Assembly: GCA_020636105.1 (NCBI GenBank)
Contig: JACJYL010000001.1
Location: 4,216,001 to 4,280,000 of the forward strand
DNA: 64,000 bases
From: Lewinellaceae bacterium
GTDB lineage: Bacteria > Bacteroidota > Bacteroidia > Chitinophagales > Saprospiraceae
Reading direction: 5' to 3'
Shown here one piece after another: positions 28,159 through 35,903 of the stretch. The position numbers and the translations under genes were made by a program. The number at the start of each line of letters is the position of its first letter. The first letter of the stretch is position 1. The notes under the pieces are model-generated. The model made no database searches and had not been told where the DNA came from. It worked only from the letters and a program-made list of their open reading frames with translations.

Positions 28159-29142
28159 ATGAAAATAGTCGTTACAGGGGCTACCGGTCATGTAGGAGTC
28201 AATATGATCAGGGCATTACACGAAAAAGGTTTTGAGGTCCTGGCCAATCATTTAAATGGAGATAAACTGTTGGCGATGCAGTTCCCGGAGGTGCAGTGGA
28301 TTCAGGGGAATGTGCTGGATAAGGCATTTTTAAGCCGGGCCTTTAAGGGCGCAGATGTTGTGATCCACCTGGCGGCCAGGATTTCTATCAGTGGTGATCC
28401 CCGCGGAGAAGTCATGAAAACGAATATACAGGGCCCGGCAAATGTAGCCGAGGCTTGCCTCGAAAATAACGTTCAAAAACTGATCCATTTTAGCTCCATT
28501 CATGCCTTTAAATTTAGTGGAACGGACCCGATAGTCAATGAGGATAGCCCCCGTGCCGACAATACCTGCTTCAAGTACGACCAATCGAAAATAGGGGGCG
28601 AACGAGCGGTTCAGGAGGCTATTTCCAAAGGACTCGATGCGGTCATTCTTAACCCAACAGGGATATTGGGCCCTTACAATTACTGGAACTCTTTCACAGG
28701 ACAGATGCTCAAGGATCTTTATTGCGGTCGTATCCCGGCCCTGGTGAAATCAGGCTATAATTGGGTAGATGCCCGAGATTTGGCTGATGCAACGATAAAG
28801 GCCATAACGCATGGGAAAACCGGAAAAAACTATATCCTGGCAGGGCACAACCTGGATATTAAGAGCATGGCACAGATGGTGCATGGTTTAGGGGGTAAAA
28901 AACCGCCGATTTTGTCGGTAAGCTTAGGCGTTGCCAAAATCGGTCTTCCAATCCTTGGACTTTATAGCCGATTGACGAAAACGCCACCGCTGTACACCGA
29001 AGAATCGTTGGAAATTCTCAAAAATTACAACCCCAATATATCCAGCGAAAGGGCCGGAAAGGACCTCGGTTTTTCACCCCGCCCCATTGAAGAAACTATA
29101 AAAGACTCGATCGATTGGTATAAGGAACAGGGGATGTTGTGA
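28159..29142 (+). CDS. NAD(P)-dependent epimerase/dehydratase (extended SDR)
   Basis: 327 residues. The nucleotide-binding motif GATGHVG is at residues 7-13, and the catalytic Tyr-x3-Lys is seen as YDQSK in FKYDQSKIGGE, with a Ser upstream in HFSSIHAF. This is the extended SDR fold of sugar epimerases, dihydroflavonol reductases and 3-beta-hydroxysteroid dehydrogenases. The substrate is not evident. The next gene, 38 nt away, is a steroid 5-alpha-reductase-like enzyme, so a shared lipid or isoprenoid substrate is a reasonable guess. Confidence 0.88.
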   Translation: MKIVVTGATGHVGVNMIRALHEKGFEVLANHLNGDKLLAMQFPEVQWIQGNVLDKAFLSRAFKGADVVIHLAARISISGDPRGEVMKTNIQGPANVAEACLENNVQKLIHFSSIHAFKFSGTDPIVNEDSPRADNTCFKYDQSKIGGERAVQEAISKGLDAVILNPTGILGPYNYWNSFTGQMLKDLYCGRIPALVKSGYNWVDARDLADATIKAITHGKTGKNYILAGHNLDIKSMAQMVHGLGGKKPPILSVSLGVAKIGLPILGLYSRLTKTPPLYTEESLEILKNYNPNISSERAGKDLGFSPRPIEETIKDSIDWYKEQGML

Positions 29143-29181
29143 GGTTGAGGTTCTGAAAAAAAAACGATAAACCAGCAAGTC

Positions 29182-29943
29182 ATGATCAACACAGACCAGT
29201 TAAACTTTTACCTCCTCATCTGGATTGCCGTAGCGATTGTTTTGTTCCCTTTTCAATTGAGGATCACGGCCCCTTACGGGCGGCACACTACTAAAAAATG
29301 GGGCCCCGTTATGGACAACAAAATGGGCTGGCTGGTGATGGAGAGCATTTCCATTCTTCTTTTTGGCTGGCTGTTTTTAACCGGGGACAACGAAAAAACC
29401 TGGCCCATGTGGTTGTTTTTTGCCATATGGGTCGGGCATTATACCTACCGGAGTTTTATTTATCCGTTCCGGACCAAAACCAAAGGGAAAGTCATTCCTG
29501 TTTCCATCGTATTGATGGCCATTTTTTTCAACCTTATTAACGGGTTTACCAACGGTTATTACCTGGGAAGCCTTGCCGAGGGATACCCCGTTTCATGGTT
29601 TTGGGATGTGAGGTTTATCACGGGAATTTTACTATTTGCCGGAGGGGCTTACATCAACTTCAGTTCCGATAATATTTTGCTGGCTTTGCGCAAACCGGGT
29701 GAGACAGGTTATACCATTCCCCATGGAGGACTTTTTAAATACATTTCCTGCCCCAATCTTTTTGGAGAAATATTAGAGTGGTTCGGGTTTGCTGTAATGT
29801 GCTGGAATTTGCCGGCGCTGGCCTTTGCTGTCTGGACGGCGGCCAACCTGATTCCCCGTGCACTCAGCCACCATCGTTGGTATCGGTCGCATTTCCAGGA
29901 TTATCCGGCCAAAAGGAAGGCGGTTGTGCCGTGGGTTGTGTAA
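29182..29943 (+). CDS. 3-oxo-5-alpha-steroid 4-dehydrogenase-like membrane enzyme
   Basis: 253 residues with about six membrane segments. The C-terminal signature GGLFKYISCPNLFGEILEWF and ALSHHRWYRSHFQDYPAKRKA is that of the steroid 5-alpha-reductase C-terminal domain family, NADPH-dependent reductases of conjugated double bonds in steroids, polyprenols or fatty enoyls. The bacterial substrate is unknown. It is probably cotranscribed with the SDR gene just upstream. Confidence 0.87.
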   Translation: MINTDQLNFYLLIWIAVAIVLFPFQLRITAPYGRHTTKKWGPVMDNKMGWLVMESISILLFGWLFLTGDNEKTWPMWLFFAIWVGHYTYRSFIYPFRTKTKGKVIPVSIVLMAIFFNLINGFTNGYYLGSLAEGYPVSWFWDVRFITGILLFAGGAYINFSSDNILLALRKPGETGYTIPHGGLFKYISCPNLFGEILEWFGFAVMCWNLPALAFAVWTAANLIPRALSHHRWYRSHFQDYPAKRKAVVPWVV

Positions 29944-29962
29944 ATGAGTCCCCGGGAAACGG

Positions 29963-30349
29963 CTATTTTTCCACTACTGCCGTCACTTCGATTTCCACCA
30001 GCATCTCCGGATCGATCAGAGCTGAAACTTCCACCATGGTGGAAGCCGGTTTTACTTTTTGAAAAAAGATATGGTGGGCTTTTGCGATGTCTTCCCAGTC
30101 TTTGATATTGGTCACGTAAATGCGGGTGCGCACGACATCCTCTACGCAGCTGCCGAGGTTCATCAGCACTTCTTCAATGGTATTGAGGATGTACCTCGCC
30201 TGTCCGAAGGCGCTGCCTTTGGCAACCACCTCTCCGTTGGAAACCGCAGTGGTGCCGGATACTTCGATCACATTGCCGATTCTTACTGCCCGGGAGTAAC
30301 CGACGATATCCTCCCATTTTGCGCCTGTGGTGTAATTTGTTCTTTCCAT
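29963..30349 (-). CDS. RidA family (YjgF/YER057c/UK114) protein
   Basis: 128 residues, a full-length RidA fold. Visible signatures are IEVSGTTAV, GQARYILNTIEEVL, the conserved Arg in DVVRTRIYVTNI and PASTMVEVSALIDPEMLVEI. RidA proteins deaminate reactive enamine/imine intermediates made by PLP enzymes. It is convergent with the steroid-reductase-like gene and divergent from rsgA. Confidence 0.92.
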   Translation of the reverse strand: MERTNYTTGAKWEDIVGYSRAVRIGNVIEVSGTTAVSNGEVVAKGSAFGQARYILNTIEEVLMNLGSCVEDVVRTRIYVTNIKDWEDIAKAHHIFFQKVKPASTMVEVSALIDPEMLVEIEVTAVVEK

Positions 30350-30498
30350 GAGGTAAAGATAGGCAAGAGCACCGATTTTTGCCTCGCTTTTGCACTTGCT
30401 TTTAAGGTATAAATGAGGTAATTTACCAAAAATTTTTAATCATCACTGGCTTTGCCAATGATCAAAGTCAGCGGAATCACCCTCTAAATCTTTCAATC

Positions 30499-31563
30499 AT
30501 GGGATTGCATGAACTTGGATACAACGAGAGGATGGAGACTTTCCGGAAAGAGAATAAGCTTGAGGATTTTGAGATCGGAAGGATATCCCAGGAACACAAA
30601 GAACGGTATATCGTGAGCACTGCCGAAGGAGAACTGGATGCCGAAATTACCGGGAATATGCGTTTTGCTGCTCAAAGCCGTGAGGATTTTCCGGCGGTTG
30701 GCGATTGGGTGGCGCTGAGCGTCTTTGATGACCTCGCGATTATCCACAAGATATTTCCCCGGTATTCCACCATAAAAAGGCAGGCGGTTGGTCATTTTGG
30801 GGAAGTGCAGATCATTGCCACCAACATTGATTTTGCCTTTCTCATCCAGACGGCCGACAGGGATTTTAACATCAACCGGCTGGAAAGGTACCTGACATTG
30901 TGTTATGAATCCAAAGTCCGGCCTATCATCGTGCTCAATAAAACAGACCTGGTGGATGAGGCCGAAAAGCATGATCTTTTGGAACGGATCACGGCCAGGA
31001 TCAGGGGCGTGCCCGTTGTGGCGATCAGTAATGAGACAAAATCCGGCTATGAAACGCTCATGGAATTCATTGAGCCGGGCAAGACCTATTGCCTGTTGGG
31101 GTCATCCGGTGTGGGGAAATCCACCCTGATGAATAATCTTTCCGGCAAAACGCTCATGAAAACGGATGAGATTAGCCAGAGTTCTTCCAAGGGGAGGCAC
31201 GTTACGAGCCACCGTGAATTGGTATTGCTTGAAAATGGCGGGATCCTGATCGATAACCCGGGGATGCGTGAAGTGGGCATTGCTGATGCCGGCAGTGGTC
31301 TGGAAGAGACTTTTGACGATATTGTAGCCCTGGCCCAAAATTGCAAATTCAAGGATTGTACTCATACCAGTGAAATCGGTTGTGCCGTGATTGAAGCGGT
31401 TGAGGCAGGGGAGATAGAGGAGGATGCCTATGAAAATTTTCTCAAGCTGGAACGCGAGAAGGCCCGTTTTGAATCCTCTGTTGCCGAGCGGCGCAAAAGA
31501 GACAAGGCTTTTGGTAAAATGGTAAAAAACATGAAGAAGGATCATAAGAAAATGAACCGTTAA
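30499..31563 (+). CDS. rsgA: Ribosome small subunit-dependent GTPase A
   Basis: 354 residues, a circularly permuted GTPase used in late 30S assembly. An N-terminal OB-like region is followed by the GTPase motifs in permuted order: NKTD (G4), GSSGVGKST (G1), DNPGMRE (G3). The C-terminal zinc site is CKFKDCTHTSEIGC (C-x4-C-x-H-x5-C), and the end is basic (KKMNR). The N-terminus is about 20 residues longer than needed (MGLHELGYNERMETF), which is common in this family. Confidence 0.96.
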   Translation: MGLHELGYNERMETFRKENKLEDFEIGRISQEHKERYIVSTAEGELDAEITGNMRFAAQSREDFPAVGDWVALSVFDDLAIIHKIFPRYSTIKRQAVGHFGEVQIIATNIDFAFLIQTADRDFNINRLERYLTLCYESKVRPIIVLNKTDLVDEAEKHDLLERITARIRGVPVVAISNETKSGYETLMEFIEPGKTYCLLGSSGVGKSTLMNNLSGKTLMKTDEISQSSSKGRHVTSHRELVLLENGGILIDNPGMREVGIADAGSGLEETFDDIVALAQNCKFKDCTHTSEIGCAVIEAVEAGEIEEDAYENFLKLEREKARFESSVAERRKRDKAFGKMVKNMKKDHKKMNR

Positions 31564-31661
31564 AAAAACAAATCGACATTTTTGATCTTGTAAGTCATTG
31601 AAAATTAATAATTTATCATTTTGAATCAGCCTTCCTGCGGAGCTTGCAGGTTTATCATTTT

Positions 31662-31696
31662 AAACCTGCCTCTCTAGGTCTGAAGGCAGGTTTTAC
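31662..31696 (+). terminator. Terminator downstream of rsgA
   Basis: AAACCTGCC (31662-31670) pairs perfectly with GGCAGGTTT (31685-31693) and is followed by further T. A smaller hairpin, CCTGC/GCAGG, lies just upstream and shares sequence with the arms, so the two structures could compete. Confidence 0.65.
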
Positions 31697-31730
31697 ATTT
31701 CCCTAATGGTGTTGACTAAAAATATAAATT

Positions 31731-32639
31731 ATGGAAACCCAGCTTGTCATTAATGATGTTCGCAGGAAATTGAGTCTCGGCCATACAAAGGACGCGATTT
31801 CCATATTGGAAAATTTTCTGGAAGGAAGCCCCAAACACGATCATATCATTCTTCAATCGGCCAGGTTAAATACCCTCGAAAAGCAATTCCAGGAAGGAGG
31901 GATTACCCGGGAAGTAGCCAATGTGGAAGGCAATAACATCAATAAGGCTTTGATAAATGTGGCTCGTGAAATAGAGGAAGAAATGTCCGGAAATGTTGTG
32001 GATGATCCGTTGGTTTATTATGTAAAGGTTTACTTTTTTGCCTGTGATTTTGAGGTTGCTGAATTGAAGAAGGCGATCATCCGTCAGAATACCCGTCAGC
32101 ATATTTTCGAATTTGAAATCATCAACTGGCCTTTATGGTCGGGTAGCCCGGACCTGGAAAAGGATATCCGTGTACAGCATTTTGATTCCAAACTGGCTTT
32201 TGTGAACAGCGTCATTGAAAAAGTCAGGCAATTTCCTCAAAAACAAAAGGAAGAGAACACCATTGACCTGGTCATTACTTCTTTTTACCTGCCGGGCAAC
32301 TTCTACAGCTGGAACAACAGGGACCGGAACGGCATCGTCATCAGCCACGGCAAGATCGAACAAATTTTTAACGCCGACCCTGAATCCATTCAGTCGATGA
32401 TCATCAGGGTCATACAGCGAATGCTGATCTACGCCCTCCATATTCCCGGGCTGGAAGCTCATGAAGCTACCCGGGGTTGCGTGTTTGATTTTACGGTTGA
32501 TATCAGGGATCTGAAAAATTCGATCGAGATCAATTATCTTTGTCGGCACTGTGAAAAGATCATTTCGGCCGATGAAAAAGGACGGAGTGTGCTGAAACAG
32601 TTAAATGAATGGATCGACAACCTGATTTTGGAAAAATAA
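31731..32639 (+). CDS. Possible conflict-system protein: EAD-like N-terminus plus unrecognised C-terminal domain
   Basis: 302 residues, no signal peptide. The first 85 residues form helices with VRRKLSLGHTKDAISILENF and ILQSARLNTLEKQFQEGGIT, a pattern resembling the small effector-associated domains (EAD11-like) that link parts of bacterial conflict systems. The remaining 200 residues I cannot assign. They end with HEATRGCVFDF and a CRHC pair 16 residues later, spacing that resembles the tail of archaemetzincins (H-x5-C-V-x2-F and a later C-x2-C). A full HExxH is absent; the corresponding stretch reads YALHIPGLEAH. It could be an inactive zincin-like or zinc-binding domain. The gene stands alone between rsgA and a VOC gene. 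Confidence 0.55.
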   Translation: METQLVINDVRRKLSLGHTKDAISILENFLEGSPKHDHIILQSARLNTLEKQFQEGGITREVANVEGNNINKALINVAREIEEEMSGNVVDDPLVYYVKVYFFACDFEVAELKKAIIRQNTRQHIFEFEIINWPLWSGSPDLEKDIRVQHFDSKLAFVNSVIEKVRQFPQKQKEENTIDLVITSFYLPGNFYSWNNRDRNGIVISHGKIEQIFNADPESIQSMIIRVIQRMLIYALHIPGLEAHEATRGCVFDFTVDIRDLKNSIEINYLCRHCEKIISADEKGRSVLKQLNEWIDNLILEK

Positions 32640-32695
32640 AGGAAAGTCCTTTAGGTAAAGGATTTGTTTAACCTATTCATCCACTGAACCTGCCT

Positions 32696-33145
32696 ATGAT
32701 CCAATTTGCCCACACCAACCTTATTACTGACGACTGGCAAAAACTGGCCGATTTTTACATCAACGTCTTCGGCTGTAAACCTTTATTCCCGGAAAGGGAT
32801 CTGAAAGGGAAATGGCTGGATCGTGCTACCGGCATCCGTGATGCACATCTCAAAGGGATTCACCTGGCCCTTCCTGGTTACGAAAATGATCTTCCGACGC
32901 TTGAAATTTTTCAATACATCTCCAACATAGAAAGCCCCGAATCGGTACCGAATACGAAGGGATTTGGACACATTGCTTTTAAGGTTGAAAACGTTTCGGA
33001 ATGGCTGGATCGTTTGCTGGCCCACGGAGGGTCGATGGTGGGCGAGGTGGTGGAAACAGAGATCGACGGTGCCGGGACCCTTGTCTTCGTTTATGCCCGT
33101 GACATCGACGGAAATATCATTGAATTACAAAGCTGGAAAAAATAA
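32696..33145 (+). CDS. VOC (glyoxalase/dioxygenase) family protein
   Basis: 149 residues with two beta-alpha-beta-beta-beta modules: FAHTNLITDDWQKLADFYIN at the N-terminus and GFGHIAFKVENVSEWLDRLL in the middle, ending VYARDIDGNIIELQSW. This is the vicinal oxygen chelate fold with a plausible metal set (His near the start, His in GFGHIAF, Glu near the end). The substrate is unknown. A cupin gene begins 6 nt later. Confidence 0.88.
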   Translation: MIQFAHTNLITDDWQKLADFYINVFGCKPLFPERDLKGKWLDRATGIRDAHLKGIHLALPGYENDLPTLEIFQYISNIESPESVPNTKGFGHIAFKVENVSEWLDRLLAHGGSMVGEVVETEIDGAGTLVFVYARDIDGNIIELQSWKK

Positions 33146-33151
33146 AAATGA

Positions 33152-33511
33152 ATGGAAAAAGTAAATGTGCCCGAAAAGTTATCCCTTTTTTCTGACCACT
33201 GGAACCCGCGCATCGTGGGTGAACTAAACGGGCAATATGTCAAGCTGGCCAAGCTTAAAGGCGAATTCGTCTGGCACAAACACGAGGAGGAAGATGAATT
33301 ATTTTATGTGGTGAGTGGGAAACTCAAACTCGAATTCAGAGACAAAGTCGTACATTTGGCCCCCAATGAGTTTTATATTGTCCCAAGAGGCATAGAACAC
33401 CGGCCGGTGGCCGAAGAAGAGGTGTCGGTGATGCTTTTCGAGCCTGTGGGGACTTTAAATACAGGGGATACGATAAATGCATTTACAAAAGAAACATTGA
33501 ACAAAATTTAG
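33152..33511 (+). CDS. Cupin domain protein
   Basis: 119 residues, a single cupin barrel. Motif 1 is WHKHEEEDELFYVVSG (His, His, Glu metal ligands) and motif 2 is FYIVPRGIEHRPVAEEE (His). It may be an isomerase, dioxygenase or sensor; no substrate can be inferred. It is tightly packed between the VOC gene and a secreted protein gene. Confidence 0.9.
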   Translation: MEKVNVPEKLSLFSDHWNPRIVGELNGQYVKLAKLKGEFVWHKHEEEDELFYVVSGKLKLEFRDKVVHLAPNEFYIVPRGIEHRPVAEEEVSVMLFEPVGTLNTGDTINAFTKETLNKI

Positions 33512-33513
33512 GG

Positions 33514-34212
33514 ATGATTAATAAAAGACTTAAAAATGTGGCATGGCTGTTGCTACTGCCCTGTTTTGTTTTGGCCCAGGAAGGGTCAAACCTGCAATTG
33601 ATTTTAGAAAAGGCAACGTTTAGAAAGGGGCAAAGAAATTTTCAGATAGAAGTATATTTGGAGAATAAAGGGCTGGACACTTTATTTGTCATTCAACCTC
33701 AATCCGGGCATTTCGAAGGAAATTTTTTGAATCACGGAGACCTGGGTTTTGTCGGAGAGGTCAAAAAACCCTATCAACTGGCCTTAAAACAGGAAGGAGT
33801 TTGCGCGAATGAGGAAGTCACCTATTCTTCGAATGAACCGACCAAATTATTTCATTTGTACAACTTCCATGTGGTTACACTATATCCCGGACAACGATCC
33901 AAAAAATTTGTAGCGAGTTTTGCCGCCGAACAAACGTTTTGTCCTGAAGCCCAATACACCGTTCAAATAGCTTACGATCCCCAATTCACCACCATTACAA
34001 AAGAACAGAAACAACAGATTGAGCTCCGGAAAAATGCCTTTGATGAAATCATGGGAGAGGCCGCAGATTTCATGGAAAAAGAAGGCATAGAAACGGAACA
34101 GCGCCAACCTCCGAGATCCCTGATGCATACCATTTGGGATAATGACAATATCATTCAATCCCTTTCCCGAACCAAAGCCAGCTCAGCAGCTGTTGCCGTG
34201 GTTAAAGCTTAA
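33514..34212 (+). CDS. Secreted protein of unknown function, paralog 1
   Basis: 232 residues with a signal peptide (MINKRLKNVAWLLLLPCFVL, then AQ). The beta-rich mature part contains LQLILEKATFRKGQRNFQIE and PGQRSKKFVASF. It shares the layout LILEKxTxxxGxxxxxxxxxxEN, PGxRSKK and DPQFTTITKEQKQ-like segments with the next gene. I do not recognise the family; the Ig-like pattern suggests a periplasmic or surface accessory. Confidence 0.72.
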   Translation: MINKRLKNVAWLLLLPCFVLAQEGSNLQLILEKATFRKGQRNFQIEVYLENKGLDTLFVIQPQSGHFEGNFLNHGDLGFVGEVKKPYQLALKQEGVCANEEVTYSSNEPTKLFHLYNFHVVTLYPGQRSKKFVASFAAEQTFCPEAQYTVQIAYDPQFTTITKEQKQQIELRKNAFDEIMGEAADFMEKEGIETEQRQPPRSLMHTIWDNDNIIQSLSRTKASSAAVAVVKA

Positions 34213-34230
34213 TCTATAAACACTAATAAC

Positions 34231-34929
34231 ATGCTAAAGAATGATCACTTTAAAATCATAATACTGGCCTGCCTGATCCCGTTTTTTGCTACGGGCCAGG
34301 AGCAATATCGCTTGATTCTTGAAAAAGGAACCTATGAAACCGGGTCGTCAAAATTGGGATTGGATATTATTATAGAAAATAACAGCCAGGATACTTTGGT
34401 CATGGTGAAACCCGGGTATAACCATTTTTTGGAACACTATGCCTTTCAGGGCATCCGTTACATAGGCGAAAAACAAAAACCTTATAACTTACAGCTCAAT
34501 ATCGAAACCCCATGTGAGGAGGAGGTTGAAATGATGGCCCCCGTTCAGGATTATCCAAAATCCGTTCATCTCAGGCATTATGACATCGTTTCCATTCCGC
34601 CCGGAGAACGATCTAAAAAATATAGTGTATTCATCAACCTGGCAGGGTTGGAGTTTTGTGAAGAAGGCTTATACAGTGCGCGGCTTATCTACAATCCTCA
34701 ATACGAAACCATTACCGCAAAGCAGCGTAAATTCCTTGAGAATAAAAAGAAGGCATTTGATGATTTGATCCGGGAATCCAGGACTTACATTGAAAAAGAA
34801 AAACTTTCTCCGGATACGTTGAGCACTTCGGGCACCCCATTGCATTTGGTGCTGGACAGCTATTACAATATTCAGTCCCTGACGGAAACGAGCCTGATTT
34901 CGGAAAAAATTGAATTGACACAAAAATAG
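34231..34929 (+). CDS. Secreted protein of unknown function, paralog 2
   Basis: 232 residues, the same length as the preceding gene, from which it is separated by 18 nt. The signal segment is IIILACLIPFFATGQ. Shared elements include YRLILEKGTYETGSSKLGLD, PPGERSKKYSVF and YNPQYETITAKQRKFLENKK. The two are tandem duplicates that have diverged widely, so they may differ in partner or ligand. Confidence 0.72.
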   Translation: MLKNDHFKIIILACLIPFFATGQEQYRLILEKGTYETGSSKLGLDIIIENNSQDTLVMVKPGYNHFLEHYAFQGIRYIGEKQKPYNLQLNIETPCEEEVEMMAPVQDYPKSVHLRHYDIVSIPPGERSKKYSVFINLAGLEFCEEGLYSARLIYNPQYETITAKQRKFLENKKKAFDDLIRESRTYIEKEKLSPDTLSTSGTPLHLVLDSYYNIQSLTETSLISEKIELTQK

Positions 34930-34944
34930 ACGCCATCTAAATTG

Positions 34945-35313
34945 ATGAAGCACCTTTTAACGATCGGGCTTTTGATCCTTTCAAACTCATTCATGACCTT
35001 TGCATGGTACGGCCACCTGAAATTTGCCGAGTGGAAATGGTTCAACAAGTTGGGATTGTTTTCCATAATCCTCATCAGCTGGGGCATTGCCTTTTTCGAG
35101 TATTGTTTCCAGGTGCCTGCCAACAAATTCGGTTTTAAAGCCAATGGCGGTCCTTTTTCCCTGGTGGAACTAAAAGTGATTCAGGAGGTGATTACCCTCA
35201 TCGTATTCATGGTGTTTACTCTTTTGGTTTTTAAAAATGAGACCTTCAGAGTCAACCATTTGATCGGGTTCATTTTTTTAGTGCTGGCCGTTTACTTCAT
35301 ATTCAAAAAATAA
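34945..35313 (+). CDS. DMT family protein (DUF486)
   Basis: 122 residues with four membrane helices (about 3-18, 32-50, 72-92, 100-119). The segments LKFAEWKWFNKLGLFSIILI and GIAFFEYCFQVPANKFGF are typical of DUF486, a small relative of drug/metabolite transporters with no established substrate. The start is the ATG at 34945; a TTG one codon earlier is ignored. Its stop overlaps the next ATG by one base (TAATG). Confidence 0.88.
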   Translation: MKHLLTIGLLILSNSFMTFAWYGHLKFAEWKWFNKLGLFSIILISWGIAFFEYCFQVPANKFGFKANGGPFSLVELKVIQEVITLIVFMVFTLLVFKNETFRVNHLIGFIFLVLAVYFIFKK

Positions 35314-35801
35314 TGAAATACCTCACGACTAAAACACTTTCAGCCCTTCAAAAAAAGGAAATCATTGCCCTTTGGAATGCTGAATTTGTCACCACCATCC
35401 GTATGGGAGGAGTGGAGGATCTTGAAAAGTATTTGGCAGGAGTGACGAATCATTGCCATCTTTTTATGCTCGATGAAGCGGGCGTGATCAAAGGATGGTT
35501 TTTTACGTTTGACCGGGAAGGCCAGCGATGGTTCGTCATGATCGTATCCTCCGGATTTCAGGGTAAAGGATATGGCAGTGCACTGGTTGCGAAAGGCAAG
35601 GAAGGGCATTCGGAACTCAATGGCTGGGTCGTCGATTCATTGGACTACAAGATTCAAAACGGGATCACCTACCGGCCTCCGCTCGATTTTTATCGAAAAA
35701 ACGGGTTTGAGATTCTGCCGGATATCGTGCAGGAAACGCCGAGGTTGAGAACGATAAAAATCAGGTGGACAGAAAAACCGGAAAAGATTGATTTATCCTA
35801 A
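35313..35801 (+). CDS. GNAT family N-acetyltransferase
   Basis: 162 residues. The acetyl-CoA binding motif reads VSSGFQGKGYGSALVAKGKE (Q/R-x2-G-x-G/A-like), preceded by the beta strand RWFVMIV, and the C-terminal part has LDFYRKNGFEI. The acceptor is unknown. It is coupled to the DUF486 gene by a one-base overlap. Confidence 0.85.
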   Translation: MKYLTTKTLSALQKKEIIALWNAEFVTTIRMGGVEDLEKYLAGVTNHCHLFMLDEAGVIKGWFFTFDREGQRWFVMIVSSGFQGKGYGSALVAKGKEGHSELNGWVVDSLDYKIQNGITYRPPLDFYRKNGFEILPDIVQETPRLRTIKIRWTEKPEKIDLS

Positions 35802-35834
35802 CTTTATGAAGTCAGTAAAAACGAAGAAATATTC

Positions 35835-35860
35835 GACAAGGGCAACCAAATTCCCTTGTC
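35835..35860. repeat. Perfect 8-bp inverted repeat upstream of the exporter operon
   Basis: GACAAGGG (35835-35842) and CCCTTGTC (35853-35860) flank a 10-nt spacer. It has no following T-run, so it may be a terminator for the upstream genes or an operator for the exporter operon. Confidence 0.5.
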
Positions 35861-35903
35861 ATTGTTAATAAAACATAAGAGAAAAATCAATTTAGACAGT
35901 TTT

